This document shows positions 50,455 through 59,479 of a DNA stretch of 60,198 nt, piece by piece. The stretch is taken from the NCBI RefSeq assembly GCF_000379065.1, contig NZ_KB900614.1, positions 1,414,857 through 1,475,054 of the forward strand, read 5' to 3'. Source of the stretch: Salinispora mooreana (GTDB lineage: Bacteria > Actinomycetota > Actinomycetes > Mycobacteriales > Micromonosporaceae). Position 1 is the first letter of the stretch. Each line of letters begins with the position of its first letter. The notes under the pieces are model-generated. The model made no database searches and had not been told where the DNA came from. It saw only the letters and a list, made by a program, of their open reading frames with translations. A program made the position numbers and the translations under genes.

Positions 50455-51150
50455 ATGAGCAGATATGTGATTACCGGGGCCACCGGCGGCATCGGCGGAG
50501 CCGTCGCGGAACTGCTGCATGAGGAGGGGCATCACCTGGTCTTGGTGGGTAGCCACCGCGGGCGTCTCGACGCAGCGGCCGGGCGATTGGGCGGATGCGA
50601 GACCCTTGTTCTCGATTTGCTGGACGTGGAGGGCATCGCCGCTCACGGATCCCCCCTGGCCACCGGAGACCGCCCCATCGACGGTCTCGTGCACAGCGCG
50701 GGTCTGGCCCAGCTGGGCGCCATCGCCGACTCCGATGCCGAAAGTTGGATGGAACAGTACAAAGTCAACGTGGCAGGCCCGGCTGAGCTCACCCGCTGTC
50801 TGTTGCCTGCGCTCCGGACTGCTCGCGGTCAGGTGGTCTTCGTCAACTCCGGTCAGGGCCTTCGCACCAGCCCCGGGTGGGGCGCATACTCCGCGAGCAA
50901 ACACGCGGCCCGCGCGCTCGCGCAGGCGTTGCGCGCGGAGGAGGGCCCGCACGGGATTCGCGTGACGAGCGTCTACCCCGGCAGGACAGCCACCGAGATG
51001 CAGCAGGCCATACGTCGACAGGAGGGCGCCCAGTACGTGGCGGACGCGTACATCCAGCCGCGCAGCGTGGCCCGGACCGTGCTGGCAGCGCTCATGTCGC
51101 CCCGTGACATGGAGGTCGCCGACGTGTCCGTAACCGTTCCTGGCGCGTGA
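50455..51150 (+). CDS. Short-chain dehydrogenase/reductase
   Basis: ATG at 50455 follows ACGGAGTCCTG. The 231-aa enzyme has the cofactor motif VITGATGGIGGAVAELL (TGxxxGxG), LVHSAGLAQLG, the catalytic serine in VFVNSGQG and the tyrosine/lysine in WGAYSASKHAARALAQ. IRVTSVYPGRTATEM follows. All active-site residues are present. It oxidises or reduces an unknown carbonyl with NAD(P)(H), and forms an operon with the NTF2-like gene. An IS end begins 25 nt downstream. Confidence 0.92.
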   Translation: MSRYVITGATGGIGGAVAELLHEEGHHLVLVGSHRGRLDAAAGRLGGCETLVLDLLDVEGIAAHGSPLATGDRPIDGLVHSAGLAQLGAIADSDAESWMEQYKVNVAGPAELTRCLLPALRTARGQVVFVNSGQGLRTSPGWGAYSASKHAARALAQALRAEEGPHGIRVTSVYPGRTATEMQQAIRRQEGAQYVADAYIQPRSVARTVLAALMSPRDMEVADVSVTVPGA

Positions 51151-51174
51151 CGTGAGACAGCAGCCCACCGCTGG

Positions 51175-52077
51175 GACCCTGCGGGTGCCGAAAATCCCGT
51201 CCGCGCGCTGGTCAGGCGGCGTTCTCGTATTCGTGGAGGAGCCCACCGAGTCGGTCGCATCGACGAACGTTTAGGTGTGTGTCAGCGGTGGCGCCGAGGA
51301 TGCGGACCTGGCGGGTGGCGTGGTCGATGACCGCCAGGATGCACCGGCGGGTGCCGGTCAGTGTCGTGGTGTCGAAGAAATCGGCGGCGATGATGGCGTG
51401 TGCCTGGGAGCGCAGGAATGTCGCCCAGGTGGTGGCGGTGCGCTGGGTGCCGGGTCGATGCCGGCCTGCTGCAGGATCTCCCAGACGGTGGAGGCGGCGA
51501 CCTTCACAACCCAGGACGAGGAGTTCGCCGTGGATGCGGCGGTATCCCCAGTTGGGTGTTTTCGCGGGCCAGGCGTAGCACCATCCGGCGGATTGACCGC
51601 ACGGTTCGTGGCCGGCCGGCCCGCTGAGGTCGGGAGATCTTGGCGTGCCGGCGGGCGATCTGGTCACGGTGCCAGTGCAGCACGGTCTCCGGGCGGACCA
51701 GCAGCCGCCGGTCGCGCAGGACGTCGCGGGGGAGCCGGTGGTAGCAGAGCGGCCAGCCAGGCGCGGTCAGCCCGGGTGAACCGCACCCGTTCGCCGTGCA
51801 GCTGCCGTTCGAGGACCATGACCTGGTGGCGGAGCGCGAGGATCTCGGCATCCTTGTCCCGGTCGCTCATCGGCAGCAGCCGCAGGAGCGCGAGTGCGTT
51901 GGTCACACCGAGATAGGCCAGTCGAAGCAGCACAACAGGACATCTTTCGCGCACCGTTGAACGTCGATTACCCCGCCACGTTCGGTCGAGCGGGGTCACG
52001 GCTACAGCCGAGTTCTGATCTCAGCGATCAAGAAGGTCGTGACCAGGACGGACGAGATTTTCGGCACCCGCAGGGTC
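51175..52077 (-). mobile_element. IS481/IS3-like insertion remnant with 22-bp terminal repeats
   Basis: Perfect 22-bp inverted repeats bound this 903-bp segment: the left starts GACCCTGCGGGTGCCG at 51175 and the right ends CGGCACCCGCAGGGTC at 52077. No clear target duplication is seen. It encloses a broken integrase-core transposase. A third copy of the same end (with the C-terminal codons HEYENAA) is found near 53142-53200. Confidence 0.85.
51213..51999 (-). pseudogene. Integrase-core transposase, frameshifted
   Basis: From the N-terminal end the segments are: LLRLAYLGVTNALALLRLLPMSDRDKDAEILALRHQVMVLERQL with RVRFTRADRAWLAALL (frame 1). Next come LPRDVLRDRRLLVRPETVLHWHRDQIARRHAKISR and RPRTVRSIRRMVLRLAREN (frame 2). 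Then WGYRRIHGELLVLG and ATFLRSQAHAIIAADFFDTTTLTGTRRCILAVIDHATRQVRILG (frame 3). The DDE core begins AADFF. At least two frameshifts and an internal deletion before LHEYENAA end its function. Confidence 0.85.
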
Positions 52078-52279
52078 AAGATCACGCGTAAAATGGTCGG
52101 GCGAGCGAGGCGTCCGATGCCGATTCCGATCGGTTTGTGCCGATCAAGTACCGGACATCCGAGCACCAACGGAGCACCATCACGGCAGGCGACCGTGGGC
52201 TCGTGCCAGCCGCGGCAGCTCAACCCGTCCGTAGACCAACGAGGCATGTGCGGCAGCCGCTCCGGATCCGCGTTCGCGT

Positions 52280-52308
52280 CATCGCCGGCATGATATCGTG
52301 ATATCGCC
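52280..52308. promoter_or_regulatory. Candidate operator/promoter of the VapBC operon
   Basis: ATGATATCGTGATATCG (about 52291-52307) holds two GATATC half-sites 9 bp apart, just upstream of the antitoxin ribosome-binding site. Ribbon-helix-helix antitoxins bind such symmetric repeats to repress their own operon. Confidence 0.4.
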
Positions 52309-52326
52309 GCTCAAGGGAGGTGCTAG

Positions 52327-52551
52327 ATGCCCAACATCCTCGTCCGTGATCTCAGTCAACAAGCCGTGGACCGCATCGACGCCACAGCCGCCAGCCTCGG
52401 GCTGTCCCGCAACGAGTACCTACGCCGCAAGTTCGAGGAGAACATCAGCCCTGCCAGCGACCGGACGGTCACCACCGAGGATTGGCAACGGTCCGCAGAG
52501 GCCTTCGCCGACCTCGCCGACCCTACGGTGATGGAGGCCGCGTGGCGATGA
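52327..52551 (+). CDS. VapB-type antitoxin (ribbon-helix-helix)
   Basis: The 74-aa protein reads [36 protein letters not shown], a ribbon-helix-helix DNA-binding domain. Its C-terminal tail ([26 protein letters not shown]) is the toxin-neutralising part. The ATG is 7 nt after GGGAGGTG. It overlaps the toxin start (ATGA at 52548-52551). The promoter region 52280-52320 includes the direct repeats GATATCGTGATATCG, a likely autoregulation site. Confidence 0.9.
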   Translation: MPNILVRDLSQQAVDRIDATAASLGLSRNEYLRRKFEENISPASDRTVTTEDWQRSAEAFADLADPTVMEAAWR

Positions 52552-52958
52552 CGAGCTGGCTGATCGACAAGTCCGGGTACGTACGCCTTCAACTTGGTCA
52601 AACGGCGAACCGCGACGAGTGGAGCTCGCGCATCAGCCGAGGCCTCGTTCGGCTCTCCACCATCACGCGCCTCGAACTCGGCTACTCGGCGCGCTCCGGA
52701 GAAGTGGGACGCCGACAGTTCGCTGCCCCACCGCTGTCACTGATGCCGGTCGAACACCTCACACCCGCAATCGAGGACCGGGCGTTGGAAGTGCAGATGC
52801 TGCTCGCCGACCGCGGCCAACACCGTGCCCCGTCAATCCCCGACCTGCTGATCGCCGCAACCGCCGAAAAGACCGGACTGACCGTCTTGGCCGTCGACAA
52901 GGATTTCGACCTCATCGCCACGGTCACCGGCCAGCCGATCGAAACCCTGCCCAGTTGA
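52548..52958 (+). CDS. VapC-type PIN-domain ribonuclease toxin
   Basis: The 136-aa protein has the four acidic PIN residues: D in [13 protein letters not shown] in [14 protein letters not shown] in [14 protein letters not shown] and D in [17 protein letters not shown] 136-aa length is normal. It cleaves RNA (often tRNA) unless bound by VapB. It is coupled to the antitoxin by ATGA. Flanks are insertion-element remnants on both sides, suggesting the pair was carried in or is retained as an addiction module. Confidence 0.92.
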   Translation: MTSWLIDKSGYVRLQLGQTANRDEWSSRISRGLVRLSTITRLELGYSARSGEVGRRQFAAPPLSLMPVEHLTPAIEDRALEVQMLLADRGQHRAPSIPDLLIAATAEKTGLTVLAVDKDFDLIATVTGQPIETLPS

Positions 52959-53206
52959 GCCGCATCCGCAAAAATCAAAGCCAGCGCCCGCAAGAACCGA
53001 CCCGACCGCAGACCCGCCACGAGCGCCCCACCCCGGCGAGACCGAAAACAGGTGCTCCGGCCTCGGCCAAGCGGAAGCCGACGGCAAACATCCAGGTCAC
53101 GAACCGGCCACCTCGCGGCAACGCGGTTCCCACAGCCGCTCCTCCACGAATACGAGAACGCCGCATGACCAGCGCGGACGGGATTTTTCGGCACCCGCAA
53201 CGTTGA
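52959..53206 (+). other. Junction region: possible integrase-tail scrap and an IS end
   Basis: The frame at 52989 reads RKNRPDRRPATSAPPRRDRK, which resembles the C-terminal tail of the integrase at 56580 (ARKNRPARRPKSGAPTP). From 53142 the sequence CTCCACGAATACGAGAACGC encodes the transposase tail LHEYENAA and then the same terminal repeat as 51175 (with small differences), ending near 53200. This is debris of a second copy of that IS, in the other orientation. Confidence 0.55.
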
Positions 53207-53239
53207 CATTAACGGATGTCAGCGACAGGGACATGCTGG

Positions 53240-53578
53240 CGCCCCCCTTGTAGGACACGAACCGCGTCGCCGCCCGGATCAGGTGCACCACGCAGGTTTG
53301 CACGGTGGTGTGCGGCCACACGGCCTCGATCGCCTCGGGTAGGCCGGTCAGGCCGTCGCAGCAGGCGATGAGGACATCTCGTACGCCTCGGTTACGCAGT
53401 TCGGTGCAGACCTGCATCCAGAACTTGGCGCCCTCGGTCTGCTGGACCCAGATCCCGAGGACGTGTTTGACCCCGTCGACGCCGACACCGACGACCAGAT
53501 AGCAGGCCTTGTTGCGCACCGTGCCGCCGTCGCGGACCTTCACCATCAGCGCGTCGACGTAGGCGATCGGGTACACCT
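53240..53578 (-). pseudogene. IS256-family transposase, central fragment
   Basis: The fragment reads [43 protein letters not shown], then [47 protein letters not shown]. This contains the first two catalytic aspartates (YVDAL, CCDGL). It ends at FVSYK, where unrelated sequence begins, so the third catalytic residue (E) is lost. It is the direct continuation of the N-terminal part beyond the IS30 insertion. Confidence 0.88.
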
Positions 53579-54812
53579 GGCGGTTTCTATCAGTGGTTGC
53601 GAATCACCTGGTCAATGGGCCTGTGAGGCATTCTCGCATGACCTCGGCTGGGGTCCTGTCGCCAAGGACGAGTCGGGGGCGCTGGTTGAGCTGACGTGCG
53701 ACCTCACGGAGGTGTCGTGCAGTGTGGATGGACAGGTTGGTGCCTTTGGGAAAGTACTGCCGCAGTAGGCCGTTGGTGTTCTCGTTCGTGCCGCGCTGCC
53801 AGGGTGAGTGTGGGTCACAGAAGTAGATCCGAAACCCGGTCAGCGCCTCGATGTCCTCGTGCAGGGTCAGCTCACGGCCCTGATCCCAGGTCAGCGTCCG
53901 CCGCAACTGGGGCGGGATGTGCGCGGTCTGCGTGATGAGCGCGTCGCGGACCTGCGGGGCCTTCCAGCCGTGCGGCAGGTGGATCAGGTGCACGTAGCGT
54001 GTCGTGCGCTCGACGAGGGTGCCGATCGCAGAGCCCTGGCCGCGACCGATGATCAGGTCCCCTTCCCAATGCCCGGGGATAGCACGGTCGTTGACCTCGA
54101 TGGGCCGCTCGTGGATGAGCGTCATGTTCTTGATCTTGTTGGGTGTGGGGACACCACGGCGCTGCTTCTTGCGGCGGGTGCGGCCGGTGCGGAGCTTGGC
54201 CTCGCGGCAGCCGAGGAGGCCGGCGAACAGGGCCCGGTAGATCGTCTCCGGACAGGCCCGCATCGCCAGGTCATTCGCGTACTCGCGGGCCAGGTAACGC
54301 GCGATCTGCTGTGGCGACCACTTTTCGGTGAGCTTCTCGCGCACGAGTGTCCGCAGCGGCTCGCTGCCGCGGATCTTCTCCTCCTTGGGACGGCGGCGCC
54401 GCAGCAGGGACTGGTTGTGGGCCCACCAGGGGTGGTAGCTGCCGTCCGGCTTCGCGTTGCGCTTGAGCTCGCGGTAGACGGTCTGAAAGCTCTTCCCGAT
54501 CGACGCGGCGATCTCCTTGACGGTCTGCTTGGCCTGGAGTCCGTCGGCGATCGCGATGCGGTCGTTCTGAGTCAGCAAGCGCGGCGATACCGGGCCGGCG
54601 TCGGGGACGATCATGCTTCCAGCATCGATGAACCAGTTCGAACCACAGCTGGCGGAGACCCCCACCACCCGAGCCGCCGCCGCACCCTTGTAGCCCTCCC
54701 TGAGTAACTCAAAGTACCGCTTCTTCACCGAGCTCGGCATCTTGTTGGGGGCGTACTTCGGCATCCGAACGCTCTCCTTCCGGGGCGTTCGCAATCACCG
54801 ATAGAAACCGCC
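53579..54812 (-). mobile_element. Intact IS30-family element with 3-bp target duplication
   Basis: The terminal repeats are GGCGGTTTCTATCAGTG (starting 53579) and its inverted relative with a few differences (ending 54812). The target duplication CCT appears at 53576-53578 and 54813-54815. It interrupts the IS256 transposase between the codons for LDE and VYP. The internal transposase frame is complete. Confidence 0.93.
53604..54764 (-). CDS. IS30-family transposase
   Basis: ATG 54764 gives MPKYAPNKMPSSVKKRYFELLREG; an earlier ATG at 54794 is possible. The 386-aa protein has an N-terminal helix-turn-helix, then NDRIAIADGLQAKQTVKEIAASIGKSFQTVYRELKRN. The DDE core has D in IPGHWEGDLIIG, D in LTWDQGRELT, and the E of the final helix in GTNENTNGLLRQYFPKGTNLS. 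All catalytic residues and HSPWQRGTNEN are present. It should be active. Confidence 0.95.
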   Translation of the reverse strand: MPKYAPNKMPSSVKKRYFELLREGYKGAAAARVVGVSASCGSNWFIDAGSMIVPDAGPVSPRLLTQNDRIAIADGLQAKQTVKEIAASIGKSFQTVYRELKRNAKPDGSYHPWWAHNQSLLRRRRPKEEKIRGSEPLRTLVREKLTEKWSPQQIARYLAREYANDLAMRACPETIYRALFAGLLGCREAKLRTGRTRRKKQRRGVPTPNKIKNMTLIHERPIEVNDRAIPGHWEGDLIIGRGQGSAIGTLVERTTRYVHLIHLPHGWKAPQVRDALITQTAHIPPQLRRTLTWDQGRELTLHEDIEALTGFRIYFCDPHSPWQRGTNENTNGLLRQYFPKGTNLSIHTARHLREVARQLNQRPRLVLGDRTPAEVMRECLTGPLTR

Positions 54813-55467
54813 CCTCGTCCAGGGGGCGGGTCTGCCAAGCCTTCACCTCGTCGAGGACCTCGTCGGTGATGGTGGAGATGGTGTCCGGACCGACCTCGGT
54901 GCCGTACACCCGGTGCAGGTGATGCGAGATATCGCGCACCGTCATCCCACCGGCGTACAAGGAGATCACCACGTCCGAGAGCCCACCGAGGCGGCGGGTG
55001 TTCTTCGGCAGCAGCACCGGGGTAAACGTTCCCGCCCGATCCCTCGGCACCCGCACCTCGACAGGTCCGACCTCGGTCTGCACCGTCTTCGGCGTGTGCC
55101 CGTTACGCGAGTTCCCCGAACCCTTACCCGTCGGATCATGCGCCGCGTAGCCCAGATGCTCGGTCAACTCCGCCCGCAACCCCCGCTCCAGCACGGCTTT
55201 GACCAACTCCGACAAGAATCCACCCGGCCCCGTCAACCGCAGCCCGTCGCCCTTGATCTGCGCCAGAACGGCGTCCATCACCTGCTCGTCGACCAGGTCC
55301 GCGACCGCCTTCCGCGCGGCCTGCTTTGCCGCCTGCTCGTCGAGCACCGGGGCGGCCAGAGGCAGCCTCGGCGCATCCGTGAGGGCCTGTTCCCGCAGCC
55401 CACGCACCTCGCCGTCGTCAATCGGGAGGTCCTGCCTCTGCGGGTTGATCATCGACATCGTCACCAC
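54813..55467 (-). pseudogene. IS256-family transposase, N-terminal part
   Basis: The frame reads MDAVLAQIKGDGLRLTGPGGFLSELVKAVLERGLRAELTEHLGY, then GKGSGNSRNGHTPKTVQTEVGPVEVRVPRDRAGTFTP and LSDVVISLYAGGMTVRDISHHL. It stops after WQTRPLDEG because IS30 is inserted there. Several ATGs near 55450-55467 could start it. The 62-residue N-terminal part (PQRQDLPIDDGEV) is longer than I expect and may include element-specific residues. Confidence 0.88.
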
Positions 55468-55540
55468 ACTTGTCCTATCTGTGTCGACCGACTCCTACCA
55501 GCCATAACGGATATTCATCTCAATCCGTTACACAGATCTC

Positions 55541-56868
55541 CCTACAAGCCCGCGGCATGGCTCGATAGCCGGACCAGGATCCGACCCACAACCCGTTTGC
55601 ATTACACCCGCGATGTCGACAACGTTCTCATCCCTCACCTCGGCTGCTACCGGCTGGCCGACCTCGACGCCCGACTCCTGCGTACCGTCTTCGACCAGAT
55701 CGCCGCCACCACCAACAGCAAGGGCCGACCGTAATCGGCGTCGGCGATGCAGCACCTGCGTACCACCCTGCGTGCCGCGCTCAACCTCGCCGTCCGTGAA
55801 GGATTGATCGACGGTAACCCGGCTCGGCACATCGAGGTCAGCGGCTACCAGCAACCCCACGCGAAGGTGTGGACCGGTACCCGCGTCGAACAGTGGGAAC
55901 GCACGGGCGACCGGCCACCGGTGGCGGTCTGGACCGCCGAGCAACTCGCCGAGTTCCTCGGCGCCGTCGGCGACGACTCGTTGTTCGCGTTCTGGTGGCT
56001 CACCGCTCTACGCGGCCTCCGCCGCGGTGAGACATGCGGACTGCGATGGCTCGACATCGACCTCGATTACGGTGTGCTCACTATCGAACGTAGCCGCACC
56101 ACCGCCGGCTACGCCGTGGTCGAAGGTGCCCCGAAGACCCCCGCTGGCCGCCGCGCTGTCGCCTTGGACAAACACACCGTCGCGGTTCTGCGCGCGCATC
56201 GCCGCCGTCAACTCGACGACAAGGCTAAGGCCGCCGCAGACGGCACACCGTGGACCGACACTGGATACGTGTTCACCCGGACCGACGGGCTACCGATCAA
56301 TCCGAATTACGCCACGACCCGGTTCCGGAAACTCGTCCAACGCGCCGGGCTACCACCAGTCAGGTTGCACGACCTGCGCCACGGCGCTGCGTCTCTCGCG
56401 CACGAGGCCGGCGCTGACCTGAAGACTCTGCAAGATCTCCTTGGCCACTCCAGCATCGTGATCACCGCCGACACCTACACCAGCGTCCTGCCCGAGGTGC
56501 AACGGCACTGCGCCGACGCCACCGCCCACCTCGTCCTCGCCGCCGCCCGCCGCACCCGTAAGAAGATTAAGCACATGGCGAGGAAGAATCGCCCCGCTCG
56601 CCGACCGAAATCAGGTGCTCCGACCCCAGCCGCCTCAGGCGTGGCGTCGCAGGCGCAGGTCAGGACCGTCAAAGGTGAGAAGAACCCGCCGTCAGGGCTG
56701 GCACCCACATCGCACCCACGTGACACCCACCATCCACACAGGCCACACAGCACAAAGGGCCTGATCCGCGTTTCCGCAGCTCAGACCCTTCACGATCTTG
56801 CGCGCCCGAAGGGATTCGAACCCCTAACCTTCTGTTACCGGACGCGACGATCCCCAGCTTGTAGCTAG
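55541..56868 (+). pseudogene. Tyrosine recombinase (integrase), disrupted
   Basis: The frame carries an N-terminal core-binding remnant (WLDSRTRIRPTTRLHYTRDVDNVLIPHLGCYRLADLDARLL), then an in-frame TAA at 55732-55734. The frame continues with MQHLRTTLRAALNLAVREGLIDGNPARHIEVSG. The catalytic domain has R in TALRGLRRGETCGLRW, HxxR in LHDLRHGAASLAHEAG, H in LLGHSSIVITADTY and the tyrosine in TYTSVLPEV. The stop probably comes from CAA to TAA. The 5' end is removed by IS256, and the last codons run into a tRNA-like att site and an IS630 element. Confidence 0.9.
56802..56834 (-). other. tRNA-Arg-like 3' end, probable attachment site
   Basis: On the minus strand this reads CAGAAGGTTAGGGGTTCGAA then TCCCTTCGGGCGC, the T-arm and acceptor 3' strand of a tRNA-Arg-like gene. 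No anticodon arm or 5' half is found beyond it. It coincides with the 3' end of the integrase, exactly where site-specific integrases of actinomycete elements place their att core. Confidence 0.75.
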
Positions 56869-58062
56869 TGCCTCGTCATGCAGCCTTGAACGGGTAATCC
56901 GGGTGGCGGATCTTGGAGTTGGTCGCGAAACCGGTCTTCGGTTGGGCGCGTTGGTTGCGCCAGCGGATGTAGGTGCCGATCGCGGTGTCCTGCTCTGTGT
57001 GGGTGCGGTGGTCGGTGCCGCCCAGGGCGAAGTAGCGCACGGCGGCGAACTCGGCTTCGATCCAGTTCAGCCAGGACGCGTACGTCGGTAGGAACACCAA
57101 CTCGACGTGGTTGGTGGCGCACCAGGCGCGGACCTCGGGGTGTTTGTGTGGGGAGAAGTTGTCGCAGATCAGGTACAGCTTCTGGTCGGGCCGGCGGGCG
57201 CGTAGGGTCGTCAGGAAGGTCAGGAACTCGCGCCAGCGTTTACGGTCACGGATGCGGTAGTGCAGCCTTCCGGTGGCCAGGTCGAGGGCGGCGATCATGT
57301 GCCGTACGCCCTGGTCGCGGTGGTAGGTAGCGCGTAGTCGCACGGGGTGCCCCTGGGGTCGCCAGGCCCGGCCGGGGCGGGGTTGCAGGTTCAGCGGTCC
57401 GAACTCGTCGACGCACCGCACACGCCCGCCCGGCGGGGGATGGTCGTAGAGGTGAAGGATCCGGCGCATCTTGGTGGTGAAGTCGGGGTCGGTGCTGGCT
57501 TTCCAGGTCTTGGTGGCCTGCCATGACACGCCACGTTCGTGCAGGACACGGCGCACGGTCTCGACGCTGATCGTGGTGACGTAGCCGGTGGCGGTGAGGT
57601 AGTCGCGCAGTTTGGCCAGGGACCAGCCCGAGAGTGGCTGGCCGAGGAAACGGGGGTCACACCGGGCGATGACGCAGATCCAGTCGCGGGTCTGCTCATC
57701 GATCCGTCTCGGTGCGCCCCCGCTCCATTTTGGGTTCAGCGCGTCGAACCCCCGCTCGTTGAACGCGTGGATCACATCGCGGACGTAGTCCTCGCTGGCC
57801 CTGAGTAGGTGAGCGATGTCCGGCGCCGGCTGGCCTTGAGCCGACATCAGCACCACGATCGCCCGCCGCAGCTTCACCGGATCCTTTGCCGTCCGGCTGA
57901 TCTGCTGCAACCGCTGGCCCTCGGCCATCGACACCTGCCGGACGAACACTTCCGGCCTTCTACCCACCGGCCACCACCTCCCACACGAGCACTGGGAGAC
58001 AGTTTGCCTGATCCATCCTCAGAACCGACGCATTACCCGATCAACGTTCAAAGACGAGGCAC
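56868..58062 (-). mobile_element. Complete IS630-family element
   Basis: Inverted repeats GTGCCTCGTC (56868-56877) and GACGAGGCAC (58053-58062) flank 1195 bp. TA at 56866-56867 and 58063-58064 is the expected target duplication of IS630, within CTAG on both sides. It inserted immediately after the integrase att region, creating that frame's present stop codon. Confidence 0.93.
56876..57967 (-). CDS. IS630-family transposase
   Basis: The 363-aa protein has N-terminal helix-turn-helix parts (LQQISRTAKDPVKLRRAIVVLMSAQGQPAPDIAHLL, YVRDVIHAFNERGFDAL). The Tc1/mariner-type DDE core has D in RVRCVDEFGPLNLQP, D in LYLICDNFSPHKHPEV and E in YASWLNWIEAEFAAVRYF. KTGFATNSKIRHPDYPFKA ends it. All three catalytic residues are present and the frame is unbroken, so the element should be active. 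Confidence 0.95.
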   Translation of the reverse strand: MGRRPEVFVRQVSMAEGQRLQQISRTAKDPVKLRRAIVVLMSAQGQPAPDIAHLLRASEDYVRDVIHAFNERGFDALNPKWSGGAPRRIDEQTRDWICVIARCDPRFLGQPLSGWSLAKLRDYLTATGYVTTISVETVRRVLHERGVSWQATKTWKASTDPDFTTKMRRILHLYDHPPPGGRVRCVDEFGPLNLQPRPGRAWRPQGHPVRLRATYHRDQGVRHMIAALDLATGRLHYRIRDRKRWREFLTFLTTLRARRPDQKLYLICDNFSPHKHPEVRAWCATNHVELVFLPTYASWLNWIEAEFAAVRYFALGGTDHRTHTEQDTAIGTYIRWRNQRAQPKTGFATNSKIRHPDYPFKAA

Positions 58063-58402
58063 TAGCCATCAGATCTTGGCGTTGAGCTGCACAAACGCCG
58101 CCATCCGATGATCAACGTTTGTCGCCGATAGTCAGCCCTGTGCAGGGGTTTTCGGGGGGTAAACGGGGGCCGGCAACCTGGCGCGGCGGCGCGGCGAACC
58201 ATTCCTCCAGAGTTGGCCGCCCTCCTGCGAGGGTGATACGGTTCGGTCCGGCGCAAGTAGCGTGAGGCAGGATGTCACTCCCCGGCTTGAGTGAAGCGAT
58301 CCGCCGCAGGGTTAGATTACCCATGCTTCCTAATTCGGTAGTCGAGTGGGTTCGTGCGCTTCCTAGTTCCGACCGGCCGGGCGGTGGGGAGTGGGGTTTA
58401 CC
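58063..58402. other. Intergenic region between IS630 and the unknown protein
   Basis: No gene is supported here. The region just upstream of 58391 contains GGGTTAGATTACCC (58310-58323, a short palindrome with a TAGATT -10-like core) that may be part of the promoter. AT content is slightly higher than surrounding DNA. Confidence 0.35.
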
Positions 58403-59479
58403 ATGGCAGGAAACTGGCTGCGGAACGAGCTTGTATACCGTCGACACCCGTACACTCGCGAGCCAGCCAGCACCGCGAAACCGTCAATCCGATCTGCATT
58501 GGACCAGCTGGGAGGGCAGGAGAAAGATGCTCTGATTCGTGCTCTCCGGACCGCGCCAGCACGGTTCCTGACCTCTCGCCTTGGCGAAGCGTGCCCGAAG
58601 CACGTTATGCAGGCAGTCTTCCCGGATGCAGTCAACACGGCGCAGCAGGAACTCGAGGCCGCCCTGCTCCTCGCAGCTAGCCGTGCAGTGGACCACTTGC
58701 ATTGCTATCCACCAGCGAGCCTGCGTGAGGCTCCCATCTTTCGCTCCATATCGCCGGGGACCAATTACTCGGCAACCGAAGTGACTCTGACCGAGCGAGC
58801 TTTGGGGCCACTCCTATTCCAGCTCTGGCCCTATGCCGCATCGGGCGAAGTAGTCCACGGTGTGCCCGGCCTACGGCTTCACAAACACCGGCGATGCGTG
58901 GAACTGTCACTTGTTCAGTGCGATACACAAGCATCGGTAATTATCAAAGATGTCAATAGTTGCACTTGGAAGGCAGCTCTCGCTTACGTCGATGCCGAAT
59001 TCGGCGGGTGGCGCGGTCGCATCGACTGCCGCGCACAGGATCAGCCTCGCCTTACACGGGAGGAGGTTGGGCATCTCCGCGCCTTCCCTAGGGTTGACTA
59101 CCCAGCTACCGGAAGTGCCCTCTTCCGGCGGCATCTCGCCCTCGATCGACCGTACTGGTTCCGAGTCTGGACCGCCGATGGCGCCTGGAAGGTGGAGCGG
59201 CCGTCGGACGTGGAGGCGTCAGCCGATGCCCTCGTCTTCCTCAACCCGGTCTTCGGCCTCAAGACGGCGATCCAGACGGAACTAGTCGGCTCATATGCGT
59301 ACCTCGCTGAGCAAACACGATCATCAGCCGCCAACAGCGACGGAATCCGCGTTCAGCTCCGACGTCGAGAACCTCCTGGTGAACTCGACAGGTCGATGGT
59401 TCCGCGGCTATCCGGCAACGATCCGTGGTCGGCGTGGTCAGCCATCAAGATGTCGTCCCGGCCGGGCAGTGCGTCTTGA
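58403..59479 (+). CDS. Unknown protein, about 359 aa, accessory-like
   Basis: ATG 58403 follows GGGG by 6 nt; GTG 58391 is an alternative. I do not recognise the family. Visible features: an N-terminal charged region, then SALDQLGGQEKDALIRALRTAPARFLTS, a helix AQQELEAALLLAASRAVDHLHC, then APIFRSISPGTNYSATEVTLTERALGPLLFQLW. A later mixed region includes AALAYVDAEFGGWRGRID and PYWFRVWTADGAWKVERPSD. Codon use is less GC-biased than neighbours. Coding-like sequence continues after the stop in two other frames (SSDVENLLVNSTGRWFRGYP; WHILLDRLYRTEW), so a frameshift near 59330 may have altered the C-terminus. Confidence 0.5.
   Translation: MAGNWLRNELVYRRHPYTREPASTAKPSIRSALDQLGGQEKDALIRALRTAPARFLTSRLGEACPKHVMQAVFPDAVNTAQQELEAALLLAASRAVDHLHCYPPASLREAPIFRSISPGTNYSATEVTLTERALGPLLFQLWPYAASGEVVHGVPGLRLHKHRRCVELSLVQCDTQASVIIKDVNSCTWKAALAYVDAEFGGWRGRIDCRAQDQPRLTREEVGHLRAFPRVDYPATGSALFRRHLALDRPYWFRVWTADGAWKVERPSDVEASADALVFLNPVFGLKTAIQTELVGSYAYLAEQTRSSAANSDGIRVQLRRREPPGELDRSMVPRLSGNDPWSAWSAIKMSSRPGSAS

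Larger units (their letters stand above)
53207..55540 (-). mobile_element. IS256-family element, truncated and split by IS30
   Basis: IS256 transposase sequence lies on both sides of a complete IS30 element. The N-terminal part (54813-55467) and its probable outer end (a CTCAATCCGTTACACAGATC stretch near 55512-55531) are present. The catalytic part continues at 53578 and is lost after about 53240. The 5' end sits in the integrase gene, so IS256 arrived first and IS30 later. Confidence 0.8.
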
